The notes beneath the pieces are model-generated. The model saw only the letters and a list, made by a program, of their open reading frames with translations. It was not told the DNA's origin and searched no databases. A DNA stretch of 64,000 bases from Aromatoleum evansii (lineage in GTDB: Bacteria > Pseudomonadota > Gammaproteobacteria > Burkholderiales > Rhodocyclaceae): assembly GCF_012910805.1 (NCBI RefSeq), contig NZ_WTVK01000001.1:62001-126000 (forward strand), read 5' to 3'. Positions 33,078-48,269 of the stretch are shown one piece after another. The stretch's first letter is position 1. Every line of letters starts with the position of its first letter. Made by a program: the position numbers and the translations under genes.

Positions 33078-34145
33078 TCAGGGGCGGGCCGCGTTGCCTG
33101 CCCTGAGCAGCACCAGCAGGGCCCCCGAGCCGCCGTCGTGGGGGCCTGCCTGGCAGAACGCCAGGATCTCCTCGCGTTGCGCGAGCCAGCCGCGTGACAG
33201 GTGTTTCAGGATGGACTGCTTGCCCGGCGAGCCGTGGCCCTTGCCGTGGATCACGCGCACGCAGCGCCGGCCCTGCTGCAGGCTCGCGGCAAGAAAATGA
33301 GCGAGTTCTTCCCGTGCCTCGTCGCGATTGCAGCCATGCAGGTCCAGCTGGGCCTGCAACACCCAGCGGCCGCGGCGCAGGTCGGTGAGTACGCGGCGCG
33401 GCAGTCCCGGCCGCAGGAACGCCGCTTCTTCGCCGGTTTCCAGCCGGTCTTCCAGCGTCATCGGTGCTTCCATCGACTCTCGCAGCGCTTCGCGCTCGTC
33501 CTCGACGTGCTTCAGCGGGTGGGGCTGGGGCCGGGGCGCTTCGACCTCGGCGCGATTGCGCGTGTCCACGGGTCTGGCTCCGCGCACCGCGTAGCGGAAG
33601 AGGTCGGCCGGATTTGTGCTGTCCGCATCCGCAGGCAGCAAAAGAAAATCGCGCTCGCCAAGGTCCGGCGCAGAGGGAGAGTGGGCGGCGCGATGTCGCG
33701 CGTGGCGGTGATCGATGCCGACCTCGGCACGGTTGCCGCGATCGAGCGGGATGACGTCTTCCATCGCGAAGCGGAAGAGCTCGCCGTCGTCACGGGGTGT
33801 GCTTCGCCGCGGTGCCGCTGCAGGCGAGTCGTCATCGGCCTCCGGAGTTTGCGGCCGGCGAACCGGGGCAGGTTTCGGCGTTTCCAGTTCGGCCCTGCGC
33901 GCCGATTGCGGCAGCGGCGTCACGCCCTGAAGCGCTGCGCGGAGCAGGCCGGCGTCCGCCGCGTCCGTATCGGTGGCCGGAGTCTTGCCCGTATCGCTGG
34001 CGATGGCGGGGCGCTCGATACGGCGACCGAACACCCGCTCCTCGCGCAGCCCGCCCCGCAAGGAGGCCAGCCCCTCGAACGGGCTGGCCGATCGCCCGCG
34101 CGGTTCTGCCGGGCGGGACGAGGCCGGGCGGGGCGGGCGTGGCAC
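33078..34145 (-). CDS. Smr-domain protein with three tandem N-terminal motifs
   Basis: About 355 residues if started at GTG 34145, just after the trxB stop. The C-terminal Smr domain has LDLHGCNRDEA (residues about 267-277) and VIHGKGHGSPGK (about 298-309), the nuclease-type motifs of MutS2 and SmrA proteins. Ahead of it are three related units at about 66-86, 121-141 and 181-201 (LLRAALQGVTPL, LFRFAMEDVIPL, LFRYAVRGARPV, each followed by a RAE element); ordinary bacterial Smr proteins have one. Linkers are low-complexity Pro/Ala/Arg. The true start is uncertain because the frame continues into trxB. Confidence 0.78.
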   Translation of the reverse strand: MPRPPRPASSRPAEPRGRSASPFEGLASLRGGLREERVFGRRIERPAIASDTGKTPATDTDAADAGLLRAALQGVTPLPQSARRAELETPKPAPVRRPQTPEADDDSPAAAPRRSTPRDDGELFRFAMEDVIPLDRGNRAEVGIDHRHARHRAAHSPSAPDLGERDFLLLPADADSTNPADLFRYAVRGARPVDTRNRAEVEAPRPQPHPLKHVEDEREALRESMEAPMTLEDRLETGEEAAFLRPGLPRRVLTDLRRGRWVLQAQLDLHGCNRDEAREELAHFLAASLQQGRRCVRVIHGKGHGSPGKQSILKHLSRGWLAQREEILAFCQAGPHDGGSGALLVLLRAGNAARP

Positions 34146-34149
34146 GGGA

Positions 34150-36002
<1,853 letters not shown>

Positions 36003-36116
36003 GGGGCGGGGTGCGGGAGCGCCTGTATCGCTTCGCAACAGCTTCGCGTCGGCCGGGGTCGCTGATCGCATATAATCGCGAATTGTCGATTTTCCAGGGC
36101 CCTCGTTCCCGCGCCG

Positions 36117-38428
<2,312 letters not shown>

Positions 38429-38432
<4 letters not shown>

Positions 38433-39070
38433 GTCGTAGCGGAGGTGTCATCAGGTCGGGGCTGCGTCTCGGCGCGGCGTTGATGCTGATTTGTGCGTCG
38501 GCTGTCGCGTCCGCCGGCGGAATTGCGCAGTTGCGCCAGTTCATCGATGGCGCACGCACCGCGCAGGGGGAATTCGAGCAGACCGTGTTCGCCGCATCGG
38601 GACGCAAACCCCAGCGCGCCAGCGGCAGTTTCATTTTCGCGCGCCCGGGCAAGTTCCGCTGGACCTACGACAAGCCGTACGCGCAGGTGCTGGTGAGCGA
38701 CGGCGACAAGCTGTGGTCCTGGGACCGCGATCTGAACCAGGTCACGGTGAAGCGTCTCGGCGATGCGCTGGGCAGCACGCCCGCTGCGATCCTCGCCGGG
38801 GATGACGCAATCGAGCGCAATTTCGAGCTCGCCGAGGCCGGAGCCGCGGACGGGCTGGAATGGGTGCACGCGAAACCCCGCCAGGCCGACAGCAGCTTCG
38901 AATCGATGCGCATGGGCTTCGCGGGCGGCGTGCTCAAGCGCATGGAGCTGAAGGATAACTTCGGCCAGACGACCCTGATCGAGTTCCGTTCGCTGGTTGC
39001 CGGCGCACGTGCTGATGCCGCGCAGTTCCGTTTCGTGCCGCCGCCCGGCGCCGACGTCATCGGCGACTGA
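38429..39070 (+). CDS. lolA: Outer-membrane lipoprotein carrier protein LolA
   Basis: A 213-residue periplasmic chaperone with a signal peptide ending near SAVASAGG. Motifs include [37 protein letters not shown] and the C-terminal [11 protein letters not shown]. LolA ferries lipoproteins from LolCDE to LolB. GTG 38429 overlaps the ftsK stop (GTGA) and lies 3 nt after AAGGAGGGC. ftsK-lolA-rarA is a conserved arrangement, with rarA beginning 14 bp later. Confidence 0.93.
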
Positions 39071-39084
39071 GGCTCGCGCCGGCG

Positions 39085-40428
39085 ATGGCTGATCTCTTCG
39101 ATTCGGTGGAGCCGCCGCGCGTGCCGCTCGCCGAGCGGATGCGACCGAAACGGCTCGACGAGATCGCCGGCCAGCGCCATCTGGTCGGTCCGGGCAAGCC
39201 GCTAAGGCTCGCCTTCGAGTCCGGCAAGCCGCATTCGATGATCCTGTGGGGGCCGCCAGGTGTCGGCAAGACCACGCTCGCGCGCCTGATGGCGCAGGTC
39301 TTCGATGCGGAGTTCGTCGCCCTGTCGGCGGTGTTCTCCGGCGTCAAGGACATCCGCGAGGCGGTCAGTCAGGCGCAGGCCGCGAAGGCGCGGGGCCGTC
39401 ACACGATCCTCTTCGTTGACGAAGTGCATCGCTTCAACAAGGCGCAGCAGGATGCCTTCCTGCCCTATGTCGAGCAGGGGCTGGTGACCTTCATCGGCGC
39501 GACGACGGAAAATCCCTCCTTCGAGGTGAACTCGGCGCTGCTGTCGCGTGCAGCGGTGTACGTGCTGGAGCCGCTGGACAACGAAGCGATGGGCGGATTG
39601 TTCGAGCGGGGGCGGGCGATGGCATGCCCGCAACTCGTTTTCGACGAGACGGCGCGCGAACGCATGATCGGCTTCGCCGACGGGGACGCCCGACGGCTGA
39701 TGAACCTGATCGAGCAGGTGCAGGTCGCCGCCGAGACCGCCGGCGTCAATCCGGTGACGCCGGAATTCGTCGACGAGGCCTTGTCGAGCAAGCTCAGGCG
39801 CTTCGACAAGGGCGGCGAGGCTTTCTACGATCAGATCTCGGCCCTGCACAAGTCGGTGCGCGGTTCCAACCCGGACGCCGCGCTGTACTGGCTGTGCCGG
39901 ATGCTCGACGGCGGTGCGGACGCGCTATACCTTGGCCGCCGGCTCGTGCGCATGGCCGTCGAGGATATCGGTCTGGCCGATCCGCGTGCGCTGGAAATCA
40001 CCCTGAATGCCTGCACGACCTACGAGCGGCTCGGATCGCCCGAAGGCGAACTGGCGCTCGCGCAGGCGACGATCTTCCTCGCCTGTGCCGCGAAGTCGAA
40101 CGCCGTCTACAAAGCCTACAACGCTGCGCGGCAGCACGTGGCAAGCGACGTGTCGCGCCCGGTGCCGCTGCATCTGCGCAATGCGCCGACGCGGCTGATG
40201 AAGGAACTGGGTTACGGCAAGACCTACCGCTATGCCCATGATGAGCCGGAAGCCTATGCCGCGGGCGAAACCTACCTTCCGGAAGGCATGACGCCGCCCG
40301 GCTGGTATCGTCCCACGCCTTACGGAATGGAAGCCCGCATTGCTGCCAAGCTGGAGCACTTGCGCGAACTCGACGCGGCAGCTGCGACGCCGGTTCCAAG
40401 GTCCGGCGCGCGCGGCAAAGCGGAATAA
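39085..40428 (+). CDS. rarA: Replication-associated recombination protein RarA (MgsA)
   Basis: A 447-residue AAA+ ATPase: Walker A GPPGVGKTTLA, Walker B FVDEVHRFNKAQ, sensor 1 GATTENPSFEVN, arginine finger SRAAVYVLEP, and the C-terminal MgsA domain with ALYWLCRMLDGGADALY. It acts at stalled replication forks with SSB. ATG 39085 starts the conserved MADLFD sequence. It belongs to the ftsK-lolA-rarA unit. Confidence 0.95.
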   Translation: MADLFDSVEPPRVPLAERMRPKRLDEIAGQRHLVGPGKPLRLAFESGKPHSMILWGPPGVGKTTLARLMAQVFDAEFVALSAVFSGVKDIREAVSQAQAAKARGRHTILFVDEVHRFNKAQQDAFLPYVEQGLVTFIGATTENPSFEVNSALLSRAAVYVLEPLDNEAMGGLFERGRAMACPQLVFDETARERMIGFADGDARRLMNLIEQVQVAAETAGVNPVTPEFVDEALSSKLRRFDKGGEAFYDQISALHKSVRGSNPDAALYWLCRMLDGGADALYLGRRLVRMAVEDIGLADPRALEITLNACTTYERLGSPEGELALAQATIFLACAAKSNAVYKAYNAARQHVASDVSRPVPLHLRNAPTRLMKELGYGKTYRYAHDEPEAYAAGETYLPEGMTPPGWYRPTPYGMEARIAAKLEHLRELDAAAATPVPRSGARGKAE

Positions 40429-40443
40429 AGTGTTCCCGCGTCC

Positions 40444-40707
40444 TCAGTGAGGCAGGGGATGGTCGGCCATGAAGCGCGCCTGGACGCTCTTCGCGCGTTC
40501 GGCCTGCGCGAGGTCGCCGCGTTCGGTAGCCCGGTCGATCAGGTCCTGCATATAGCCAGTAAGTACGAGAACGCCCTCGGTCGTCTGGACCATGCCGCAG
40601 ACGATCTGTGCGGCGGCTCCGTCTGGAATTCCCTCGTGCTCGGCAATCAGTGCAACTTCGTCGTCGGTCAAATCGCAGTAATCAAGGCAGTCACGAATCG
40701 ACAGCAT
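40444..40707 (-). CDS. Conserved hypothetical protein, 87 residues
   Basis: Small acidic cytoplasmic protein beginning MLSIRDCLDYCDLTDDEVAL, with no signal peptide or membrane helix. ATG 40707 is 6 nt after GAGGAG; an upstream GTG (40734) is less likely. It lies convergent with rarA, 15 bp apart. Similar short proteins with the CLDYCDLT start occur in other Rhodocyclales-type genomes as I recall, but no function is known to me. Confidence 0.7.
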   Translation of the reverse strand: MLSIRDCLDYCDLTDDEVALIAEHEGIPDGAAAQIVCGMVQTTEGVLVLTGYMQDLIDRATERGDLAQAERAKSVQARFMADHPLPH

Positions 40708-43680
<2,973 letters not shown>

Positions 43681-43842
43681 GCAGTCATACCGTTAGACAT
43701 AACCGCATGATTCTGATGGAGTGCGCCAGATTCGGCAATGCCGACAAAATTCCGATGTCCTGAATTTTGCTCCGGAAACGCTGCTTTTCTGCGTAGTTCG
43801 ATCCTGGTATATTAGAAAACGATGAAATAACAGGAGAGCATC

Positions 43843-44208
43843 ATGGCCGGGAAGTCCTTCGTCCAGATCACGCGCGATGTGTCCAAGGCGCTCGACACCT
43901 TGCGGGCGGAAACCCCCGAGGCAATGAGCGGATTCAGCCAATTGGCTCGCGGCGCGCTGCGCGATGGCGCGCTTTCCGCGCTGAACAAGGAACTGATCGC
44001 ATTGGCGATCGGAGTGGCCTCACGTTGTGATGCCTGCATCGGCTTTCACGTCAAGGCGTTGATCCGCCTCGGCGTAAGCCGTGAGCAGTTGATGGAGACC
44101 CTCGCGATCTGCACCTACATGGGCGGCGGGCCGACCCTGATGTATGCAGCGGAGGCGGTGCGGGCGTACGAGGAGTTTCAGGAAGTGGGGGCGAAGGTGT
44201 CGGCCTGA
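43843..44208 (+). CDS. Carboxymuconolactone decarboxylase/AhpD-like family protein
   Basis: A 121-residue helical protein with the AhpD-type redox motif CDACIGFH in RCDACIGFHVKALIRLG, so it is likely a thiol peroxidase-like or alkylhydroperoxidase-related protein rather than a true decarboxylase. ATG 43843 follows AGGAGAG. A TATATT -10 candidate lies at 43808-43813. It stands alone between mltF (divergent) and the tRNA-Ser gene. Confidence 0.82.
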   Translation: MAGKSFVQITRDVSKALDTLRAETPEAMSGFSQLARGALRDGALSALNKELIALAIGVASRCDACIGFHVKALIRLGVSREQLMETLAICTYMGGGPTLMYAAEAVRAYEEFQEVGAKVSA

Positions 44209-44248
44209 CCTGGACGAGCGCGCGCATAAAAAAATTTTTGCGTTGTTG

Positions 44249-44276
44249 TTGCCGCGCGGAATTTTCTGCGTATAAT
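44249..44276 (+). promoter_or_regulatory. Promoter of the tRNA-Ser/tRNA-Arg transcript
   Basis: -35 TTGCCG (44249-44254), 16-bp spacer, -10 TATAAT (44271-44276) and a GC-rich discriminator, as in stringently controlled stable RNA promoters. The start is predicted near 44283. Confidence 0.75.
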
Positions 44277-44281
44277 TCGGC

Positions 44282-44308
44282 CTCCCGCAAGGCTAGCCCT
44301 TGCGGGAG
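44282..44308 (+). repeat. Hairpin at the 5' end of the tRNA-Ser precursor
   Basis: Perfect 11-bp stem CTCCCGCAAGG (44282-44292) and CCTTGCGGGAG (44298-44308), loop CTAGC. It begins at the predicted transcription start and ends 2 nt before the tRNA. Probably a leader structure affecting RNase P processing or transcript stability. Confidence 0.65.
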
Positions 44309-44310
44309 TC

Positions 44311-44401
<91 letters not shown>

Positions 44402-44438
44402 TCGTTGCAAGGTCCCCGATGGGATCGTGCAAGCAAAT

Positions 44439-44515
44439 GCGCCCGTAGCTCAGTTGGATAGAGTACCTGGCTACGAACCAGGGGGTCGTGGGTTCGAATC
44501 CTGCCGGGCGCGCCA
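44439..44515 (+). tRNA. tRNA-Arg (ACG), copy 1
   Basis: A 77-nt tRNA with CCA. Acceptor GCGCCCG pairs with CGGGCGC; anticodon arm CCTGG-CTACGAA-CCAGG gives ACG (inosine-modified by TadA). It is 38 nt after tRNA-Ser with no separate promoter, so it is probably in the same transcript. Confidence 0.95.
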
Positions 44516-44524
44516 GGTTTGATT

Positions 44525-44552
44525 GAAATGGGCATCTTCGGATGCCCATTTC
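44525..44552 (+). terminator. Terminator after tRNA-Arg copy 1
   Basis: Perfect 12-bp stem GAAATGGGCATC/GATGCCCATTTC with TTCG tetraloop; the following T content is modest. Confidence 0.75.
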
Positions 44553-44596
44553 ATTTGCGGGCGCTGCTTGGGCGAAGTTCCTCCCGCGTTGCGAGC

Positions 44597-44624
44597 TTGA
44601 CTGATTTATAGAATACGCTATAAT
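44597..44624 (+). promoter_or_regulatory. Promoter of tRNA-Arg copy 2
   Basis: -35 TTGACT (44597-44602), 16-bp spacer, -10 TATAAT (44619-44624); start predicted near 44631, only 5 nt before the mature tRNA. Confidence 0.8.
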
Positions 44625-44635
44625 TTTTTTCTTTA

Positions 44636-44712
44636 GCGCCCGTAGCTCAGTTGGATAGAGTACCTGGCTACGAACCAGGGGGTCGTGGGTTCGAATCCTG
44701 CCGGGCGCGCCA
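44636..44712 (+). tRNA. tRNA-Arg (ACG), copy 2
   Basis: Identical in sequence to the copy at 44439, including CCA. It has its own strong promoter and terminator, so the second copy is independently expressed. Confidence 0.95.
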
Positions 44713-44723
44713 AGTTTGAAAGT

Positions 44724-44753
44724 AAAAAGGCCTGTCGAAAGACGGGCCTTTTT
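44724..44753 (+). terminator. Terminator after tRNA-Arg copy 2
   Basis: 13-bp stem AAAAAGGCCTGTC/GACGGGCCTTTTT (one G-U pair), loop GAAA, ending in T residues. The symmetric A/T ends suggest it can work in both directions. Confidence 0.82.
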
Positions 44754-44819
44754 GCATTTTACCGCCTCTGCATTCAATTGCGGCCTCGCGAGCGGTGCAG
44801 GATTGCTTCCCTACTACTG

Positions 44820-45026
44820 TTACAGCGCCTGGAACAGGTACGCAAACGCTACGAGTCCCATTACGAACCAGAAGACGAGAAATGCCGGCCACCGTACCTT
44901 GTTGAACCAGGTGTCGTTGAGCCGCCGTTTCGGTGCGGCTTCACGTTCGACCGCGTGCGTGCGACGGTCCTCGGTGGAAAGCTCGGGCGGCGCACCAGAG
45001 CCGGGGTTGTAGTTGATGGCGGACAT
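44820..45026 (-). CDS. Small single-pass membrane protein, function unknown
   Basis: A 68-residue protein with a polar N-terminal half (residues 1-40, charged and proline/alanine-rich) and one C-terminal membrane helix (WPAFLVFWFVMGLVAFAYLF). It begins with ATG 45026, 7 nt after GGAGGAG, a very good ribosome site. I do not recognise a family. It lies between the tRNA-Arg terminator and a degraded region. Confidence 0.68.
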   Translation of the reverse strand: MSAINYNPGSGAPPELSTEDRRTHAVEREAAPKRRLNDTWFNKVRWPAFLVFWFVMGLVAFAYLFQAL

Positions 45027-45215
45027 GATGGACTCCTCCTCCCGAACATCTATTGCTTGGTATCGGGTCGCGTCCGGTGGCGACCTATTTCTAGTATAGA
45101 CATCCATGCTGCGGGCTTCCCGAGCCGAAGGAACTCCGTAGGGAAGGGAAGAAAGGGGACGCAGTTGGCGGCCCCTGTGCAGGAGATGTTACAGCGCCGA
45201 AGTTCGGATGTTCGC

Positions 45216-45410
45216 TCAATCGGCGGCGGTCTGGATGCGCTGAAAGACCTCGGGAACATTCACGACGCGGTTGCCTACGAATTCGATGCGCCGGCGGGTG
45301 ACCCCGGCGCGTTGGAGTTTGTCGCATTTGTTGCGTTCGGCCCCCCACTCTTGCAGGTGGGGATGGCGATCGAGCAGGTCGGCGAGCATCCGGGCGAGGA
45401 CGACCGGCAC
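45216..45410 (-). CDS. Unrecognised short ORF, possible gene remnant
   Basis: A 64-residue frame starting at a GTG 14 bp after the carbonic anhydrase pseudogene. It is amphipathic and basic/acidic mixed (VVLARMLADLLDRHPHL, then RRIEFVGNRVVNVPEVF), with no signal peptide, and it reads like the C-terminal piece of a longer protein. There is no good ribosome site. It may be a remnant of a decayed neighbour; it could equally be non-coding. Confidence 0.3.
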   Translation of the reverse strand: MPVVLARMLADLLDRHPHLQEWGAERNKCDKLQRAGVTRRRIEFVGNRVVNVPEVFQRIQTAAD

Positions 45411-45424
45411 CGGAACCGAAACCG

Positions 45425-45912
45425 TCAGACGTAGTACCAGCCGTGAAGAGTGAGGCTGCCATCGGCGATGCGACGCCCAACCGCTGGATAAGTCATCAGG
45501 TTTGCGAGGTGCCGGACGACCATCGCCTTTTCGGTGGCGCGCATGACATCTTCACTTTCCGCGTGGCCGTCGAAACGGGGGCGATCCGAGGATAACCCAG
45601 GTGCCCGTCGCGCCAGGATGAGATCGCGCACCCGGCCGCCCTGTGCGAGCCATTTGCGTGTTGGCGTCAGTTCTTCCGGAGTCTCGGCCGGGTACAGGGC
45701 GGTGCACGCGCCTCAGTGCGAGTGACCGCAGACGATGATTTCGGAGACGCCGAGAACCGCTGCGGCGTATTCGATGCCGGCTCCGGCAGAACTGCACTCC
45801 TGTCCGCGGCGGTGAGGGGGACCATGTTGCCGACGTTGCGCATCACGAACAGGTCGCCCGGCGCCCACTGGGTGAGGGCATGAGGAATGATGCGGGGGGC
45901 GGCGCAAATCAC
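45425..45912 (-). pseudogene. Beta-class carbonic anhydrase pseudogene
   Basis: Recognisable pieces in order: ICAAPRIIPHALTQWAPGD with FVMRNVGNMVPL (first zinc Cys kept, but the Asp of the usual CxDSR is lost), then after a one-base frameshift GIEYAAAVLGVSEIIVCGHSH, then a TGA (45715-45713) exactly where the third zinc ligand Cys should be. Reading continues in the same frame to LANLMTYPAVGRRI and SLTLHGWYYV. About 40 N-terminal residues are missing next to the sirtuin stop. Truncation, frameshift, nonsense codon and lost catalytic Asp together indicate a dead gene. Confidence 0.82.
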
Positions 45913-45955
45913 GCCGGCGCGCTGCTACATGGGCGGTTGCGCCGGGCTGTCACGT

Positions 45956-46792
45956 TCAGCCGCGCAGCAACTTCCAGTGCCTGTGGATCTCGCGCAGCGC
46001 AGCGAGGCCTTCCAAGGGCACGGAAAGGCCTTTGTGGCCGGGAATGTCAGGGGCACGGGGATTGATCCGCACCAGGTTTCCCCCGATGCGCTCGCTGAAG
46101 AGGCGGATCGTCGGGATGTCGACGCCGGCGCCGATCTCGATGACGACGAGGCGTTTGACGCGTTCGAGCCACGCCGCCAGTGCTTCGCGTTGTGCCGCGC
46201 TGCGAGTGTCTATCCAGTCCCAGTCGTCGAACATCAAGATGTTCGGGCGTGCTATCCCGCCGCAGTGGGGGCAGCGGGGCGGCTCCGAGTCGAGGCGGCA
46301 TGCAGACTCGTCGACCCGGGGCGTGAATCCGGCGGCTTCCCAGATCGTATCTCGGCACGGCTGCAGGCATTGCAGGTGATGGATCGATCCATGGATCTCC
46401 GCGACGCGCGCGGGCTCGAACCCGGCTTTCTGGAACTGGCCGTCGACATTGCTCGTGAGGACGAACGCGCCGCGGGGTATGTCGTCCGCAAAGTCGTGCA
46501 GGAGGCGGAAGCCCTCATGCGGGACGGTGTCGCGATACAGCCGCAATCGGTGTCCGTAGAATCCCCACGCGCGCGCGGCGTCCGCACGAAATGCCGCGGG
46601 CGAGGCGATTTCGGTGAACGATGTGCCGCTGCGCGCGAGCGCTGGATACGCCTTCCAGAAGCCTTCGTTGCCGCGAAAGTCGGGTAGGCCCGAGTCGACG
46701 CCCATGCCGGCGCCGGCCGTGACGAGCAGAGCCTCGGCGTCCGCAATGGCTGCCGCGCATCGTTTCAGTGTCGCTGCGAGGTCCGTGTTCAT
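45956..46792 (-). CDS. SIR2-family NAD-dependent protein deacetylase (sirtuin)
   Basis: A 278-residue sirtuin: NAD-binding TAGAGMGVDSGLPDFRG, TSNVDGQFQKAG, the catalytic HGSIHHLQC with general-base His, zinc cysteines in LQCLQPC and RCPHCGG, and IGAGVDIPTI near the end. It removes acyl groups from lysines using NAD. ATG 46792 starts the family sequence; a longer frame upstream is mltB 3' DNA. It follows mltB by 22 bp in the same direction. Confidence 0.87.
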   Translation of the reverse strand: MNTDLAATLKRCAAAIADAEALLVTAGAGMGVDSGLPDFRGNEGFWKAYPALARSGTSFTEIASPAAFRADAARAWGFYGHRLRLYRDTVPHEGFRLLHDFADDIPRGAFVLTSNVDGQFQKAGFEPARVAEIHGSIHHLQCLQPCRDTIWEAAGFTPRVDESACRLDSEPPRCPHCGGIARPNILMFDDWDWIDTRSAAQREALAAWLERVKRLVVIEIGAGVDIPTIRLFSERIGGNLVRINPRAPDIPGHKGLSVPLEGLAALREIHRHWKLLRG

Positions 46793-46814
46793 GGCGGGCA
46801 ACGCCGGGCTGGTG

Positions 46815-48035
46815 TCAGCTTTCTTCGCCCTCTGCCGTCCCTGCGAGCCGACGCAGCACATCCAGCATGTAGCGGCCGGCGCGCCCGTCCGGTTCCAGTC
46901 CGTTGGCTCTCTGGACGTCCTGGATGGCTTCGCGGCTGGTCTTGCCGATCAGACCGTCGATCTCGCCGATCGCATAGCCGAGGCGCACCAGCAGTGACTG
47001 CACCTCGCGGCGTTCGGCTCGTGACAGGCCCGGATCGTCGGTCGGCCAGGGTCTGACGAAGGCGCCGCTGCCGCGCAGGCGGTCCGACAGGTGGGCGATC
47101 GCAAGGGCATAGGTTTCAGCCGTGTTGTAGGAATACAGCGCGTCGAAATTCCGTTGCACGAGGAAGGCCGGCCCGCCTTCGCCGGCGGGCAGGAGGACGG
47201 CTGCGGCGGTGGTCGATGCTTCCAGCGGAACGCCGTCGATGCGCCGGACCCCGAGCCGCACCCATTCCGCGATCGAACGCTTGTTGTGCCTGCCTGCAAG
47301 CGAAAAATCGAAGTCGCCCGGCAGCGTTATCTCATGACCCCACGGCTGTCCGCTGACCCAGCCAGCCTTGATCAGGAAGTTCGCCGTCGAGGCGAGGGCG
47401 TCGGGAATGCTGTCGACGAGATCCCGTCGCCCGTCGCCATCGAAGTCGACGGCGACGCGGGCGAAGGTGGAGGGCATGAACTGGGTATGGCCGAAGGCGC
47501 CCGCCCAGGAGCCGGTCAGGCGCGCAGCGTCGACATCGCCGTTCTCGATGATCTTCAGCGTGGTGAAGAATTCGCCACGGAAGAAACTCTGCCGCCGACC
47601 GAAGCACGACAGGGTGGAGAGCGAGGTCAGCAGTGGCCGTTTGCCGAAGTTGCGTCCGAAGTTGCTTTCCACTCCCCATACAGCCACGATGGTGGCCGCG
47701 TCGACGCCGTATTGTGTTTCGACCTGCTGCAAGGTTGCGGCCCATCGCTCCATCATCGCGCGGCCATCGGCGACGCGTTCCTCGTCCACGAGTCCAGCCA
47801 GATAATCCCAGATCGGCGTTTGGAACTCCGGTTGGTAATCGAGGAGGCCGAGGACTGAACGATCAGGCTCGAGCGCGCGCGTCAGTGCATCGAAGGTCTC
47901 CTGCTTGATGCCATGTTTCTGCGCTTCCGAGCGCAGATCGCCCATGCAGCGTTCGAAAGAGGCGTCGGCTGCTGCGGGCAGCGAAAGCAGGGTGGCAATC
48001 AGGGTGCCGGAGGCGACGGCGGGCTTGAGGAACAT
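46815..48035 (-). CDS. mltB: MltB-type lytic murein transglycosylase with peptidoglycan-binding domain
   Basis: A 406-residue periplasmic enzyme with a signal peptide (MFLKPAVASG...AAADASF). The MltB-type catalytic domain has AVWGVESNFGRNFG (catalytic Glu), RRQSFFRGEFFTTL, SWAGAFGHTQFMPSTF and DFDGDGRRDL. A C-terminal peptidoglycan-binding domain follows (LSRAERREVQSLLVRLGY, IDGLIGKTSREAI). It cleaves glycan strands non-hydrolytically. No lipobox is visible, so it may be soluble rather than anchored. Confidence 0.9.
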   Translation of the reverse strand: MFLKPAVASGTLIATLLSLPAAADASFERCMGDLRSEAQKHGIKQETFDALTRALEPDRSVLGLLDYQPEFQTPIWDYLAGLVDEERVADGRAMMERWAATLQQVETQYGVDAATIVAVWGVESNFGRNFGKRPLLTSLSTLSCFGRRQSFFRGEFFTTLKIIENGDVDAARLTGSWAGAFGHTQFMPSTFARVAVDFDGDGRRDLVDSIPDALASTANFLIKAGWVSGQPWGHEITLPGDFDFSLAGRHNKRSIAEWVRLGVRRIDGVPLEASTTAAAVLLPAGEGGPAFLVQRNFDALYSYNTAETYALAIAHLSDRLRGSGAFVRPWPTDDPGLSRAERREVQSLLVRLGYAIGEIDGLIGKTSREAIQDVQRANGLEPDGRAGRYMLDVLRRLAGTAEGEES

Positions 48036-48269
48036 TGCTGAGAGGCTTCGGAGCGAACATGCGAATGGTACTCCGCTTGCGCAGAATGCGCTGCGGGGGC
48101 GATCGAATTGCATCCGTATGGCATTCCTCGCGAGTTCGCCGACCATTCTTGCGAAGCGTTACGGCCGAAGTTTACGTTTTGACGTATCCTGAGGTCATTC
48201 CTGTCGCGCATCGGAGCGGGGCTCCGTTTGCAGCCGATCAGTGCCCCTGAACTTCCATGGTGGTCCCGA

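Larger units (their letters stand above)
45027..45955. other. 929-bp stretch without an intact gene
   Basis: Contains the broken carbonic anhydrase (45425-45912) and an unrecognised fragment (45216-45410), both on the minus strand. The remainder (45027-45215 and 45913-45955) holds nothing I could identify. The stretch looks like a decaying accessory segment between the 68-aa gene and the sirtuin gene. Confidence 0.6.

Noticed and set aside
45713-45715. Selenocysteine codon in the carbonic anhydrase
   Set aside because: The gene has an upstream frameshift, lacks its N-terminus and the catalytic Asp, and no convincing SECIS hairpin with the normal spacing follows; a nonsense mutation is simpler.
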